Assembly: GCF_027580225.2 (NCBI RefSeq)
Contig: NW_027395277.1
Location: 1,736,001 to 1,800,000 of the forward strand
Source: Misgurnus anguillicaudatus
Taxonomy: Eukaryota; Chordata; Actinopteri; Cypriniformes; Cobitidae
Direction: 5' to 3'
DNA length: 64,000 bases
Shown here: piece after piece, positions 44,436-55,430 of the stretch
How the letters are laid out: every line of letters starts with the position of its first letter
Position numbering within the stretch: position 1 is the stretch's first letter
Program-made: the position numbers and the translations under genes
The notes under the pieces: model-generated
What the model was told of the DNA's origin: nothing
Seen by the model: only the letters and a program-made list of their open reading frames with translations
Databases searched by the model: none

Positions 44436-45925
44436 TGTTACTAAGGACTTCATTTGGACTTTAAAGGCGATTTTCTCAATTTTTTTTGCCCTTGCAGATG
44501 CTCAGTTTTTCAAATAGTTGTATCTCGGTCAAATATTGTCCTATCCCAACAAACCATACCTCAATAGAAAGCTTATTCGGCTTTCAGATGATGTATAAAT
44601 CTCAATTTCCTTGTGGTTCAGGATCACAATTTTGTAAAGCAGTAAAATCTGTAAAAGTGTCAAATGCATGATATCAATAAGGAATATTCATACATTCACT
44701 AAAAATCACCTTGATACCAGTTGATGGAAACACTAAAATGCCTTAGCTAGTGTAAAACTATTTCACAGATGCCATTCTTACACGCTTTAGTGTCAAAAAT
44801 ACAAAGTATTGTGTTGAGAGAGATTAAAACAGATGGAGCTATCAAACCTCTCGTGACGTTTCGACAGGAATGACTGGAAACTTCAGTCCAGGCAAAGCAT
44901 AAGGCTGTGTGAATCAGAGGAACAAATGTACTTGTACCAGGAACTGTGTCATCTCCCTACGGATCAAATGGACACTAGCGGTCCAGGGCCCTGCATTTTG
45001 AAACATGATTTTTTTCAGTGCTTCACAAAAATGAAGATCTCTACTTTTAAACACGAGCATCTTCTTGAAAGAGTCTCTTATGAGGAGTACTGCAAATGCT
45101 ATAGACAGGATGAAGTCTATAGAAGATCAATTAAAATTGAAGTTTTGTGTTTTGTGGCCACCTTTGCTAGTTTATAAAATTAAAAAGCAATTTTTAGATG
45201 ATTTGAAGTGCCTTTACATTTTATTTTCCTATTGTGCCCAGGAAATATACATATGTTTTATGTAAAATCTTTTATACAATGGTTGAATACAAGGGTAAAT
45301 TTTCCTGGTCTCTGTGTGTCTTTTTTTGATTGGTTGATCAGCATTTTTATTGGTTTGAACCACAAAACATGTGATGTCCATTCCAGTGGATGCACGGTCT
45401 TAAAGGGTTAAATACTTCTTTTCACAAGCTATATGTCAGTTTTGTTAAGTGCTCAAGAGATATTACATAAACACTGACATTATATAAACCATTAAAACAG
45501 AGAATAATCCAAACTCACCCCCAAAAACTTCAGTGGTTACATCTAAAAGAATGGCAACATATGGAAAATATAGTGGGTCTTTAATGGTGTTTATTTATAG
45601 TAGTGGAGTCACATGGTTAATCTCTGTGGCCTAGTTTTTGGGCTGGTACGAGGATAAAGCTCGTACCACAAATGAAAGACTGAGAATAACTAAATTCAAC
45701 AGGATACACAGTAAAACTACTTATAAGGTTTGAATCAAACTGATGGAAGGGTTTTGCAATATTTCCTTTTGCGGTTGTACATGTGTGTACAAATGGCATC
45801 TTTAGGTTATTAATGTGTGGTCAACTTTAACCAAAATAGAAATTAATGCCTGGTTTCAGGACCTGCGGGTGTGATGGGATAAAAATAGACATGTGGTCAC
45901 TGCTTTTAAAGAGGCCATATCCCGC
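44436..45925. other. Noncoding stretch with one dispersed repeat
   Basis: The block at about 44459-44660 (TTTAAAGGCGATTTTCTCAA ... TTGTATCTCGGTCAAATATT) is a widespread-looking repeat fragment. The rest, including 44810-45070, has no relatives in the window. ORFs at 44926-45177 and 45065-45265 are unrecognised. Confidence 0.45.
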
Positions 45926-46420
45926 TTTTTATCATGAATGTTGTACAGTACATAAAACTTAACTCATTGATTTTCACAAAGTTTCACAAAATGCCTCCAG
46001 GAAAATTTTCTTCTAAAAATATATAAACATACAAATATATAAAATGAAAGAAAAGACCCTCTGCTTTCATACAAACAATAAACAAACAAACAGTACGGGA
46101 AAAAAGATTTCATCACATCTTTATTTTTTCTCTGTTTATAAACTCTTAAACATGGGTATTTTTCTTAAAAAAGACAAAATTTTGAGCAAAAAGCTGAAAT
46201 AATTGCATTTTATCAAACGATTATCAAAACATACACGGAGTGTATAATGAACAAAAATATTTTTGCTTTAGGTTTTTTATAAATTAAGAGCGCCATCTAG
46301 TGGGTTATCACAGATTTACAGATTACTATAAAACTCACCAGGAACACATTTTTTCAGACAAATGTTTTCTCTTAATTGACGAGATAACTCGTCAATGGTG
46401 AGGAAAGAGTTAAGGACCAA
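45926..46420. repeat. TTAACTC-ended foldback repeat, copy 1
   Basis: It runs from about TTAACTCATTGATTTTCACA (45959) to CTCGTCAATGGTGAGGAAAG (ending 46411, just before TTAA). Shared blocks with 55736-56675 and, inverted, with 46640-47330 include AAACAATAAACAAACAAACA and TTTTTTCTCTGTTTATAAAC. Confidence 0.7.
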
Positions 46421-46495
46421 ATCTTTGGTCCTTTAAATTAAATAAACCCAAACATTTTAAGTGACTTCTCATTGAAAATGTTTATAATTTATAGT

Positions 46496-46640
46496 TGTTT
46501 TAACCCACAGTTGGGGGTTATTTCTATAGTTGGGTCAAATATGGACAAACACAACTATTGGGTAATAAATAACCTGAAACTATGGGTTGAAATTAATCCA
46601 GTTGTTGAGTTTGTCCATTTTTGACCCAAAATATTTGTAA
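46496..46640. repeat. TGGGTTAA-type dispersed repeat, copy 2
   Basis: TTTTAACCCACAGTTGGGGG and TATGGGTTGAAATTAAT repeat the style of 677-840, again with internal dyad symmetry. Confidence 0.45.
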
Positions 46641-47330
46641 AAAAAAAATGTTGTTAATCTGTAATATCGCGATTATCCACTAGATTACGCACTTACCCAA
46701 TTTATAAAAAAATAGTTGTGCATGTTTTGATAATCGTTCTGAATCTGATCTCTAACAAAATTCCTTCACAAAAATTCAACTATTTCAGGTTTTTGCTCTA
46801 AATTTCGTATTTTTAAAGAAAAATACCCATATTTAAAGCAACATTATGTAGTTTTTTTACCTTTAAATAATGTCTCTAAAATTATTTCAGTGATAGAACA
46901 ACTTTTAACTAGACAAATTGTACTGTTGCTGCAACCTAAGCAACCTCCTAGCTGCTACAAGCACACTCTGAAAGTGGCGGTGGAGGGTAGGAAACACAGC
47001 CCCACCCCTCCCCCTGCCTGCAGAAGAGTGTCTGATACCAGGCACTGTTGCGCTTTTCAACCACATGGGGGAGATGTAAGTCATTTTTACATGGAAACTA
47101 CATAGTGTTGCTTTAAGAGTTTATAAACAGAGTTTATAAACACATGTTTTTTTTCCGTTTTGTTTGTTTGTTTATTGTTTGTTTGAAAGAAGAGGGTCTG
47201 TTCTTTCATTTGATATATTTGTATGTTTATATATTTATAGAAGTTTTTTTTTCTGCGTGGAAGGCATTTTTGTGAAACTTTTGTGAAAATAACAAAAGTT
47301 TGTACTGTAATTTATACAGTTTTGGCAAAA
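46640..47330. repeat. TTAACTC-family foldback repeat, inverted copy, split by a TTAA MITE
   Basis: Read on the minus strand it follows the same order as 45926-46420: GAGTGTATAATG-like region, then AAATACCCAT, then TTTATAAAC, then AAACAAACAAACAA. It is interrupted at 46833-47116 by the element below. Confidence 0.65.
46837..47112. mobile_element. TTAA element, AGCAACATTATGTAG family
   Basis: AGCAACATTATGTAGTTT (46837) and AAACTACATAGTGTTGCT (ending 47112) pair with one mismatch. TTAA lies at 46833-46836 and 47113-47116. The sister repeat at 46141-46175 shows the unoccupied site (minus strand CCATGTTTAAGAGTTTATAA), confirming the duplication. The 71-residue open frame inside is not recognised. 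Confidence 0.95.
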
Positions 47331-47947
47331 GTATGCAGCAAACCTCACAGCAAATCAACACAATTTTTGGATAATTTTATGTATATAATATTTAAACTGC
47401 TATAACAATAAAAAAAAAGTGTACTCCCAAACAAAAATGCCAGAGTTATATTAATTTAAAGGTGTTCATCACCTTTTAACCCCCCACTAAAAAAGGGCTG
47501 CGCTAGTTAAAGGGTTAATCAGTAGGGCTACTATTAAATAAAATGCAGTAAAGATGGGTTGACCTGCCACCTCTCAGCTGTGACTTTCGAAGTTATTCAT
47601 GCGTTAAAAGATTTGCTGGACACCGATGCAATGAAACTTTCTTCTGAGAAAAGCCAATTGATTTCCCCTCTGTGCCTTTATTGCATTTCTGCAGGTTTCT
47701 ATTGTGTGTGCAAATGTGGCATGTAACAGTATTGCGTCTCTTATCTTCTCGCATTGATTGCATTTAAAGAATTCGCAGAGGAAAAGAAAGGAATCAATTG
47801 CAAGAAATAAACAATAACTCCCAGTTCTCCTCTGTCTGATCGAATCTAATGTGTTCTGACAGACACCAAACAGGAGAAATAAAACACACTGGGTTAAGTG
47901 TAGCCTGCCGACTTATATGAACCTGCTGCTTGTATATGTTGGAATTG
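47331..47947. other. Repeat remnant then single-copy-looking block
   Basis: 47385-47515 shares AATGCCAGAGTTATATTAAT and the C-rich run with 32140-32340. From about 47530 to 47930 no repeat is seen and composition is balanced (GACACCGATGCAATGAAACT, about 47619). No exon with good splice sites was recognised. Confidence 0.4.
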
Positions 47948-48109
47948 TTAATGGTGCATTGTGTAACTTTTAGGAGGATCTGTTGACAGAAATATAATAA
48001 AATATGCATAACTATATTGTCAGTTGGGGTGTAACGATACTCCGAAAACCTGCAATACACCACCCTCGGTATGTTTCACGATATTCTCATGGCATTTTGC
48101 GATGCCAAG

Positions 48110-50111
48110 CAGTGCCGGCCTGAGCCTCTTGGGGGCCCTAAGCAGAATGTGTTTGGGGGCCCCCCTCCCACCACGCGGACACAAATGTCACGCTCTAATG
48201 TTACATTATAAATGAATACAGTGAGGTTAAATAATGAAAAAAAACTATACTTAAATAAAATACTTTATTCTTCAATGTGTCATGTCATATTAACAGGCTA
48301 TGGAATGTTAACATTGGCCAACAAGAAAAACCTCATCTGCTGCATCATCAGCTGTGGAGGCACTGACACTTGATGAAACATCAGGGGCGGGTAGAGTTGG
48401 TTGTGCTCCAAAGTACTTCAACAGTGTTCCTGAAAAAAATAGCATTGGATAAGTGCATAGTTGATCGAGCAGAATGAGTTTATTTGCTAATTTTTCATTA
48501 CTTACACAACAAGCAATAAATAAATAAATATGAGGATAGCACTGTTACATCACTACCCACCATATAAATAAGATTGAAGTCTATTTTCATCACAGAAATC
48601 TCCCTACACAACATGGTATTGGTATATGTTCTCATAAAGTCCAATACCATCTCTTACCAAAGATCTTAGACAGAGAGCGCATGTGCTTTGCCTATGAAGC
48701 TGGAACGTTACCGATGTTGGAACGTTCACTTCAACACATACAGCAATGCTAGCTAGGGGTATGATGGATCACAAAACTCACGGTTCGGATCACATTATGT
48801 TTTTTGAGGCACAGATCTGATCATTTTTCGGATCAGCAGAATAAGGGGTTGGAAAAACTAATAAAAAATGAGGAAATTACTTACAAACATTTATAAAAAA
48901 ACAAAGTTGCACATTAAGTAAGGACTAAAATTAGCATTAGGTACAGAAATCAAATCAAATGAATCATAACACTTTATTGTATGAATTAAATATAATTATT
49001 CTTCTTTAGAGCTACAGAAGTGATTTTCTCTTTGTCTTGGAAGGTTTGATTAACATTAATGAAACAGACTTAAGTAGGTTAATTAAGGTTACTGTCTCTT
49101 TAAGAGAAGCACGGACATGGTTTCTGCCTAAACTATACATAAACCGTCCAAAGACATAAACAAATGTTTTTATTGGAAAACAGTACTGTGGAGATCATTT
49201 TGTTTGTATGTGCACTGTCAAGAACAGAAAGATTTTATGTTCGTCTCTCCATGTGTGCCCTAGTGCACTTATATGCGGCGCGCTCACACAGACGGAAATA
49301 CAGACGGCGGAGCATAAAACCGTTATGTTGTTTTCAGTGGCCTATTCCTTAAATATATGTTAATGGACTACAGTATGACACAAAATAGCGTAACTCTCTC
49401 TAAAGTTTAAACATCAAGTGTTAGTGTTCTGATCTCTGAAGGGAGCTGGGCTGGACAATTTAAACCGCATGGGCATTGGGCATGCAGAATACTGCTCACT
49501 TTAGCGCCTTTTTGCGGGATAAATTGTTTAAAATCACTTGAAATGTTAACTTTTGCAAGCCTTTGAAACACGTGCAAATGATAAACTTTCACTATTTAAG
49601 CGCATACGAGCCGAACCGTGGGTCGATCACGGTCACGGATTAACGTTGATCTGTCACACCACTAACACAAATTAAACATACTGTATATAATCATGCAAAC
49701 ATACCTTTATCTTGCTCTTTTTTTCTCATCCTTGGTCCTTTTCTTTGTTCTCTTTTCGGCCCCAGAGGGATATATCCTTTTTTGTGACATGTCAAAGGGC
49801 TCATCATTGTTTACAGTGAGTGACGACGTCGTGCACTTGCGCGCTGACGCGCAGGTGGCGCAGGTGTCTATGTTGCGCCTGACTAAAACGCTAGCACTGC
49901 AGACACATAGTTGTCTGCAAATCAAAATTTTCTTGTCTTTAATTATTCATTTATAAATTCGTATTCATTCATTCATCCATTCATATTACCTGTTTATGTT
50001 ATTTAATTGTATAAAAAAAATATTTAAAAAAACGATTGGGGTGGGGGCCCCCTGGTGGCCAGCGGGGCCCTAAGCAGCCGCTTGGTTCGCTTATGCCTCG
50101 GGCCGGCCCTG
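48110..50111. mobile_element. 2.0-kb hAT element, CAGTGCCGGCC / GGCCGGCCCTG, exact 8-bp duplication
   Basis: It is flanked by ATGCCAAG at 48102-48109 and 50112-50119. Subterminal GGGGGCCC and GGGCCCTAAGC occur at both ends (48127-48165 and 50044-50080). No transposase was recognised; the frames at 49693-49956 and 49707-49925 are not assignable. It contains the element at 48754-49664. Confidence 0.92.
48754..49664. mobile_element. Innermost hAT-like element, TAGGGGTATGATGGATC ends
   Basis: TAGGGGTATGATGGATCACA (48754) pairs imperfectly with GATCTGTCACACCACTA (ending 49664). CACGGTTCGGATCAC and GAACCGTGGGTCGATCAC subterminal motifs occur near the ends. No clear duplication. Confidence 0.6.
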
Positions 50112-50841
50112 ATGCCAAGCGTAGCGCATACAGTTAAAAAGTGAAATTATTGTTATTATTATTTTTATTAAGGTAAAAGTGAATCTAGTGTTCTTTAGTA
50201 TTGCTGGTGTCATACCATGAATCCTGCCCTCACATCAAAGAAAACCGAACTGAAGAACCACGACTCCAAAACCTACATATAAACCGAACCGTGGCGTTGG
50301 TGTATCGTTAACCCTCTTATTATCAGTGTTGTATAAAGACCTTACATAATGAACTTTATTGATTTTATTAGCTTAGAATGAGACGATTTTATCTACATAC
50401 ATCGCGGGTCTCCTTACATGGAAGTTGCCGTCATGTTTCTACAGTAGCCATAAATGGACAAATTGATTTACAGAGCACGTTTCATCCCTACGTTGTCTCA
50501 GACGATGACATGTTTGTCTTTTCGCGGCTACTGTAGCTTCTCATTGCGGTTCGAAATTGAGGTTGGGTGCAATTCGCAATCTCACCACTAGGATGCTGCT
50601 TAAAAACCAAACTGTACTTTTAAGGCAATGATTTTTTTTTAAAAAAAATCAATGTTTCATGTTTCCAAAACAGTGTATTACATGAGATTGCTATAATCTA
50701 CTCAACGCTAACAACTAGAGATTAATTAATGTTGTTTAGCTTATTTCTATAACATAAGACAAAACATTTAGATTTAAAGTTTATAAAAGCTAAAAAATTT
50801 AAATACATGGAAAAACTAGGTTCCCTTTCGAGGAACTCGAG

Positions 50842-50992
50842 CTGCGTCGCCATAGCAACGCTTTGGGGAACGCCTCGGCGTGACTAATCTGAAGCACGTG
50901 TAAAACATAAACAATGATGAGATAATTGTATACTGACCGTGATGCCGTGCGGACCAGGGGTATAAGAAGGCATCCTACACAAACACACTCGC
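50842..50992 (+). repeat. DIRS element 2 left inverted terminal repeat
   Basis: CTGCGTCGCCATAGCAACGC to CACAAACACACTCGC is the reverse complement of 55431-55581. It contains TATAAG at 50961-50966, a possible start-site element, after ACCAGGGG. Confidence 0.95.
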
Positions 50993-51910
50993 TTTTAGTG
51001 CCTCAGCAAGTGACTACGTGTATGTTTGCATAAATCTGAAGTATGTTCAAGAAGTTCAAGTATGTGTATCTCCCTGTCAGCGCGATATCACAGACAAGGA
51101 TACACATGTATATGTGTCTTCGAGCGCAGCACGCACAGTTGTTTGAGGATATTGGCTGTGTGCACTGTGATCATTCCCGTGCACGTGTTGCGCTCCAGCT
51201 TCGCGTTTAGAGAAGGATATCTCAGGCTCGCGGATCCGGTCCCGCTTCTGTCGAGGCAGAGCGGTGACTGCACTCGTGCGTGCAGGCGGCGGTATCCCCG
51301 CCTACACCCGTGACATCTGTCTCTCACTCTCTAGGAAGCTTGGGCTCGCGGTTGCGCTCGTGGGAGTCGCCATATGATTTCGTGCAGGCGGCGGTATCTC
51401 CGCCTGCACGTGAAGTCTCTCTCTCGCCGGATCGGGAAGGCGCCCTGCGTGAGAGCCATATATTTTCAGCTGTCTGTCTCCGATGGATCCTCTTCATAAT
51501 CCGCCTACTGTTTAAGGCTAAGCGTGCAGTTTCCACGTGAAGCCTCCTCTTTTTACAGTATGGAGGTATTATATATACATACGTTTTTTACACCTGTATG
51601 TGTAGACTATGTATGTGTATCTGCCTGTCACAGCCTGCATGAGCTGTTTGTCATTGTTCGATGAGTCAAACAGTGAATTTGTGTCTATGCTGTGTGTTGC
51701 TTGTACAGCTGTGCACAGCATTTATTCTCCTGATCGGCCGCTGGTGCGCCATAAGTCAGATAATGATTTTGTGTGTTACGATTCGAGACCCTCATCTGCT
51801 GAGGCGGGTGACGTCTTCGTTCGTGGCACTCACTTTCTTATTGAAGCAAAGAGCTTATTTCTCCATTCAACACGGGAGGGTTTTTCCTGAGGGGAAACCC
51901 GTCTCGCATG

Positions 51911-52780
51911 ATCAAAGTCACGCACCGTTGTTTGCGTGCTTTGGTAACAGGAAGAAAGCCATGGCTTCTGTCCCAAGGTCCTGTGTTGGGTGCGCGTTGT
52001 CGATGTGTGACGCTGACAACAGACGCATCCCTCACAGGTTGTTGCGATTATGGAAAGCCAAAAGGGTCAAAAATCGCTGAAACTCATCATCGGCTATGGC
52101 ACTGAAATTGCCTTGGAAATGATGATGGTATGGGTTGGACTCCCATTTCCTTCTAGACCAGAGGAGCCATCATGTGTTTGTCTAGACAGACATCACATTG
52201 GTGGTTTTCTTAAATAAATCTCTAAGGCGGTCTGCAATCAAAGTCACGCATCGTGGTCTGCGTGCTCTGGTGGTGTTGAGGAAACCTTGGTTTCTATCCT
52301 AGGACTGTTTTGGGTGTGCGCTGCTGGCGTGTTACGCTGAGAACAGACACATCCCTTACAGGTTGTTGCGATTATGGAAAGCCAAAAGGGTCAAAAATCG
52401 CTGAAACTCATCATCGGCTATGGCACTGAAATTGCCTTGGAAATGATGATGGTATGGGTTGGACTCCCATTTCCTTCTAGACCGGAGGAGCCATCATGTG
52501 TTTGTCTAGACAGACATCACATCGGTGGTTTCTTAAATAAATCTCTAAGGCGGTCTGCAATCAAAGTCACGCATTGTTGCCTGCGTGCTCTGGTGGTGTG
52601 GAGAAGACCTTGGTTTCCATCCTAAGGCCTGTTTTTGGGTGCGCGCCACTGGCGTGTGACGCTGACCAGACGCACTCCCCACAGGTTGGAGTACAGTATG
52701 GAAAGCTGAGAGGGCCAAAATCACTACATTATTGATTTTGGGATAATGGCATTGTGGTCTCTGGACAAACTGTGCTCGTT
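51911..52780 (+). repeat. Tandem array of an RNase H-encoding ~325-bp unit (2.7 copies) in DIRS element 2
   Basis: ATCAAAGTCACGCA starts at 51911, 52237 and 52560 (spacing 326 and 323). Each unit encodes, with stops and shifts, a segment IKVTHRCLRAL ... TDASLTG (the first RNase H Asp block; clear in unit 1 at about 52017). It then encodes a WH.NCLEM...HHVFV.TDIT segment (second block). Units 1 and 2 are nearly identical in the second half. The third unit diverges after about 52690. Confidence 0.9.
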
Positions 52781-52789
52781 GACGACAGT

Positions 52790-53010
52790 TTAGATCCCAG
52801 CCCACTTGAATATGGCAAATGCCCTGTATGGCAACACCCATTGCTGGGGAGTTGAGACTCCAGCCTGATGTGGTGAATCACATTTGGAGAGGATCTGGAC
52901 GCGCAGAGGTGGATCTGTTTGCGTCTCAGGACCGCACACACTGCCCAATGTGGCTTTCTTTTTTCCCAAATCACTCTGCCACAGAAGTTCTGGAGGAAGC
53001 TTGCCAGTGA
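52790..53010 (+). pseudogene. DIRS element 2 RNase H C-terminal segment, copy a
   Basis: It encodes the usual end of the DIRS RNase H region: an (A/G)HLN.A(N/D)A-like phrase, then V.H.W.R.GRAEVDLFAS-like sequence (about 52868-52930) in broken frames. A better copy lies 1,241 bases downstream (54034-54175). Stops at several points make it inactive. Confidence 0.6.
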
Positions 53011-53085
53011 TATGGCCTGTTGGTTTGGCCTCTGAGGGGGCCAGGCTCATAGGCTCAGGTCTCTAAACTGAGGTTGTGGAGACCA

Positions 53086-54470
53086 CACTTTACTCCTGAC
53101 AAACCCAGTTAACCGCCCTGTTTATGTGGTGCTGAGGTTTCTGTAGGGGCAATTCTCTGCTGGCTTAACTCCTTCCACTCTTAAGGTTTAGGTGGCAGCA
53201 GTCTCTGCCCACCATACTCCTTTGGAAGGTTGTCATGCTCCCAACTGAGGTTGTGGAGACCAGAGCTCCCTCAGGAGCTTAGGCACTACGTGGAGAAACT
53301 TCACCTCATGGTGTTCAGCTCACCTGACAGACCCAGTTAACTGCCCTGTTTATGTGGTGCTGAGGTTTCTGCAGGAGCAATTCTCTGCTGGCTTAATTCC
53401 TTCCACTCTTAAGGCTTAGGTGGCAGCAGTTTCTGCCTACCATATTCCTTCTGGAAGGACCTCATACCTCGTCTGGACAACCCCTCGAGAGAGCTTTATG
53501 CCCTTAAGTGGAGAATATTTCACCTATTGGTGTTTAACTCCCCTTACAAACCCAGTCAACTGCCCTGTTTATGTAGTACTGAGGTTTCTGCAGCAGCAAT
53601 TCTCTGCTGGCTTAACTCCTTCCACCCTTAAGGTCTAGGTGGCAGCAGTCTCTGCTTACCATGCTCCTTTGAAAGGACCTCATGCTCCCGAATGAGGTTG
53701 TGGGAACCAGATGATAACTTCAGAGCTCCCTTAACAAGGAAGCTTATGCCCTTCAGTAGAGAAACTTCACCTTTCGGTGTTCAGCTCACCTGACAGACCC
53801 AGTCAACTGCCCCTTGACGTAGTACTGAGGTTTCTGCAGGAGCATATCTTTGCTGGGTTGACTCCTTCCACACTAAGGTTTAGGTGGCAGCAGTCTCTGC
53901 CTACCATACTCCTTTGGAAGAATGTCATGCTACCAACTGAGGTTGTGGAGACCATATCTTTACTCCACCTTTAAGATATAGGTGGCAGCAGTTTCTGCCT
54001 ACCATACACTTCTGGACTCTCTGAGGGCAGTCTACATACCAGGCCACCTGAATGTGGCAGATGCCCCTTCGAGACAACATACATCTCTGGTGGGAGTGGA
54101 GACTTCATCTAGATGTGGTGAACCACATCTGGAAAAGATTTGGACGCGCAGAGGTAGATCTGTTTGCATCCCAGGACACCACACTTTGCTCACTGTGGTT
54201 TTCCATGGTACAGGCATGGCCGAGGCTACGTCTGTATGCTTTCCCCCGTGGTTGTGTTTATCCCTCCACGGGGCAACTTTATTCCCTTAAGTGGGAAATG
54301 TTCACCTCTTGGTGTTCAGCTCATCTGACAGACCCAGTTATAACTGCCTGTCAACGTAGTGCTGAGGTTTCTGCAGGAGCGTTTCTCTGATGGATTAACT
54401 CCTTCCACCCTTAAGGTTTATGTGGCAGCAGTTTCTGCCTACCATACTCCTGTGGAAGGCTCGTCAGTGG
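53086..54470 (+). repeat. Tandem copies of the recombinase N-terminal (SAM-like) segment in DIRS element 2
   Basis: The anchor GAGGTTTCTG occurs at 53134, 53362, 53581, 53827 and 54364 (spacing 228, 219, 246, 537). Each copy encodes VLRFLQ(E/Q).FSAGLTPSTLK then VAAVSAYHTP, with the Tyr codon of KVY replaced by TAG in the first four. The last two copies are separated by an RNase H end piece. Only the last copy is joined to a catalytic domain. Confidence 0.9.
54000..54290 (+). pseudogene. DIRS element 2 RNase H C-terminal segment, copy b
   Basis: The frame at 53982-54290 carries LRAVYIPGHLNVADAPSRQ (residues 13-31), the conserved end of DIRS RNase H. A +1 shift then leads to HLDVVNHIWKRFGRAEVDLF (about 54105-54165) and RLRLYAFP (about 54226). 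This is the normal order that precedes the recombinase, so it marks the parental junction. The N-terminal RNase H catalytic blocks are not directly upstream but lie in the earlier tandem array. A frameshift near 54052-54110 separates the two open parts. Confidence 0.7.
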
Positions 54471-55215
54471 GTAGACACCCATTAGTGGCTCGCTTTCTTC
54501 GTGGGACTCGTAGATTGCGACCTGTTAGTCGCTCTAGGGTGCCCACTTGGGACCTAGCGGTCGAGCTGGAAGGGCTCTCGTTAGCTCCGTTCGAGCCACT
54601 TGAGACTTCGCCAGATAGGTTTCTGGCCTTTAAGACTGTGTTCCTTCTGACTATTACTTCTTTAAAGCGAGTGAGGGACCTTCAGGCCCTGTCGGTATCC
54701 CCGACATGTCTTGAGTTTGCACCCGGGATGGCTAAGGCTTTTCTACACCCAAAGCCAGGTTTTGTTCCTAAGGTGCTGAACAATGTGCCGAGGCCCATTG
54801 TTCTGCAGGCCCTTTGTCCTCCCCCATTCAGGAGTGCGGACCAGGAAAAGCTGAATTTGGTGTGTCCTGTGCGAGCACTGGATACATATGTTCACATGAC
54901 TGCTCAGTGGAGGAGTCCGAGCAGTTATTTGTGTGCTTTGGTTCACCCAGAAAAGGTTTACCGGTGACCAAGCAGACTCTGAGCTGATAGACAGTGTATG
55001 TTGTCTCACAGGCTTATGAACATCAGGGTATACCCTCACCCGTCGCTGTGAGTGCCCACTCTACTCTGGGTATGGCTGCCACTAAGGCCTTAGGGTCAGG
55101 CGCTTCACTCCAGGGCGTATGTGATGCGGCCGGTTGGTCTTCGCCGCTCACCTTCGTCAGATTTTATGATTTAGACCTAGACTCCTCTTTAGGGTCCCAG
55201 GTTCTTTTGCCTTGA
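54350..55215 (+). pseudogene. DIRS tyrosine recombinase, near complete but disabled
   Basis: This enzyme integrates the circular DIRS DNA by strand exchange through a tyrosine. A 202-residue frame (54359-54967) contains the SAM-like start (LTPSTLKVYVAAVSAYHT, about residues 13-30), RFLRGTRRLRP (45-55) and the first catalytic Arg in TSLKRVRDLQALS (Arg104). A one-base frameshift near 54957 and two stops near 54985 break it. The second frame (54994-55215) has VSAHSTLGMA, the box III HxxR with Leu (CTG, 55066-55068) in place of Arg. It then has GWSS (the conserved Trp/His position) and RFYDLD with the catalytic Tyr at 55165-55167. So Arg-I, His and Tyr remain while Arg-II is lost. Codon content is otherwise well preserved compared with the rest of the element. 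Confidence 0.85.
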
Positions 55216-55269
55216 CTGTGTTCAGTTATACACGCTGCAGGCATTTGGTAGTATGGAAGCGTGGGCATC

Positions 55270-55381
55270 TCGTTCCCCAAAGCGTTGCTATGGCGACGCA
55301 GCTCGAGTTCCTCGAAAGGGAACGTCTCAGGTTACGTATGTAACCCTGGTTCCCTGAGAAGGGAACGAGACGCTGCGTCTC
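55270..55381. repeat. DIRS element 2 internal complementary region
   Basis: 55270-55323 is the reverse complement of the left end (50820 onward). 55321-55381 is the reverse complement of the right end (to 55633). AAC at 55321-55323 stands for the one shared GTT. Confidence 0.95.
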
Positions 55382-55430
55382 CATGCCATACTCCTTGCAT
55401 CCCTGCAGGCACTTGCTTCGGCACTGGGTA

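Larger units (their letters stand above)
48025..50319. mobile_element. hAT element, TGGGGTGTAACGATAC ends
   Basis: TGGGGTGTAACGATACTCCG (48025) pairs loosely with GGTGTATCGTTAACCC (about 50299-50314). The flanks TTGTCAGT (48017-48024) and TTATCAGT (50320-50327) differ at one position. It contains the CAGTGCCGG hAT element. Confidence 0.7.
47952..50619. mobile_element. TTAA element, AGGTGCAGTGTG family, split by a hAT nest
   Basis: TTAA lies at 47948-47951 and 50620-50623. The outer 70 bases on the left and outer 290 on the right match the family copy at 26050-26415 (for example TCTTACATGGAAGTTGCC-like at about 50411 and CGATGACATGTTTGTC at about 50503). The halves are separated by the hAT at 48025-50319. 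Confidence 0.8.

Noticed and set aside
49693..49956. 87-residue frame inside the CAGTGCCGG hAT as a transposase piece
   Set aside because: No BED finger, catalytic or hATC motif could be seen; the minus-strand frame over the same bases is equally long.
54743..55039. 98-residue minus-strand frame
   Set aside because: It is a shadow of the DIRS recombinase on the other strand.
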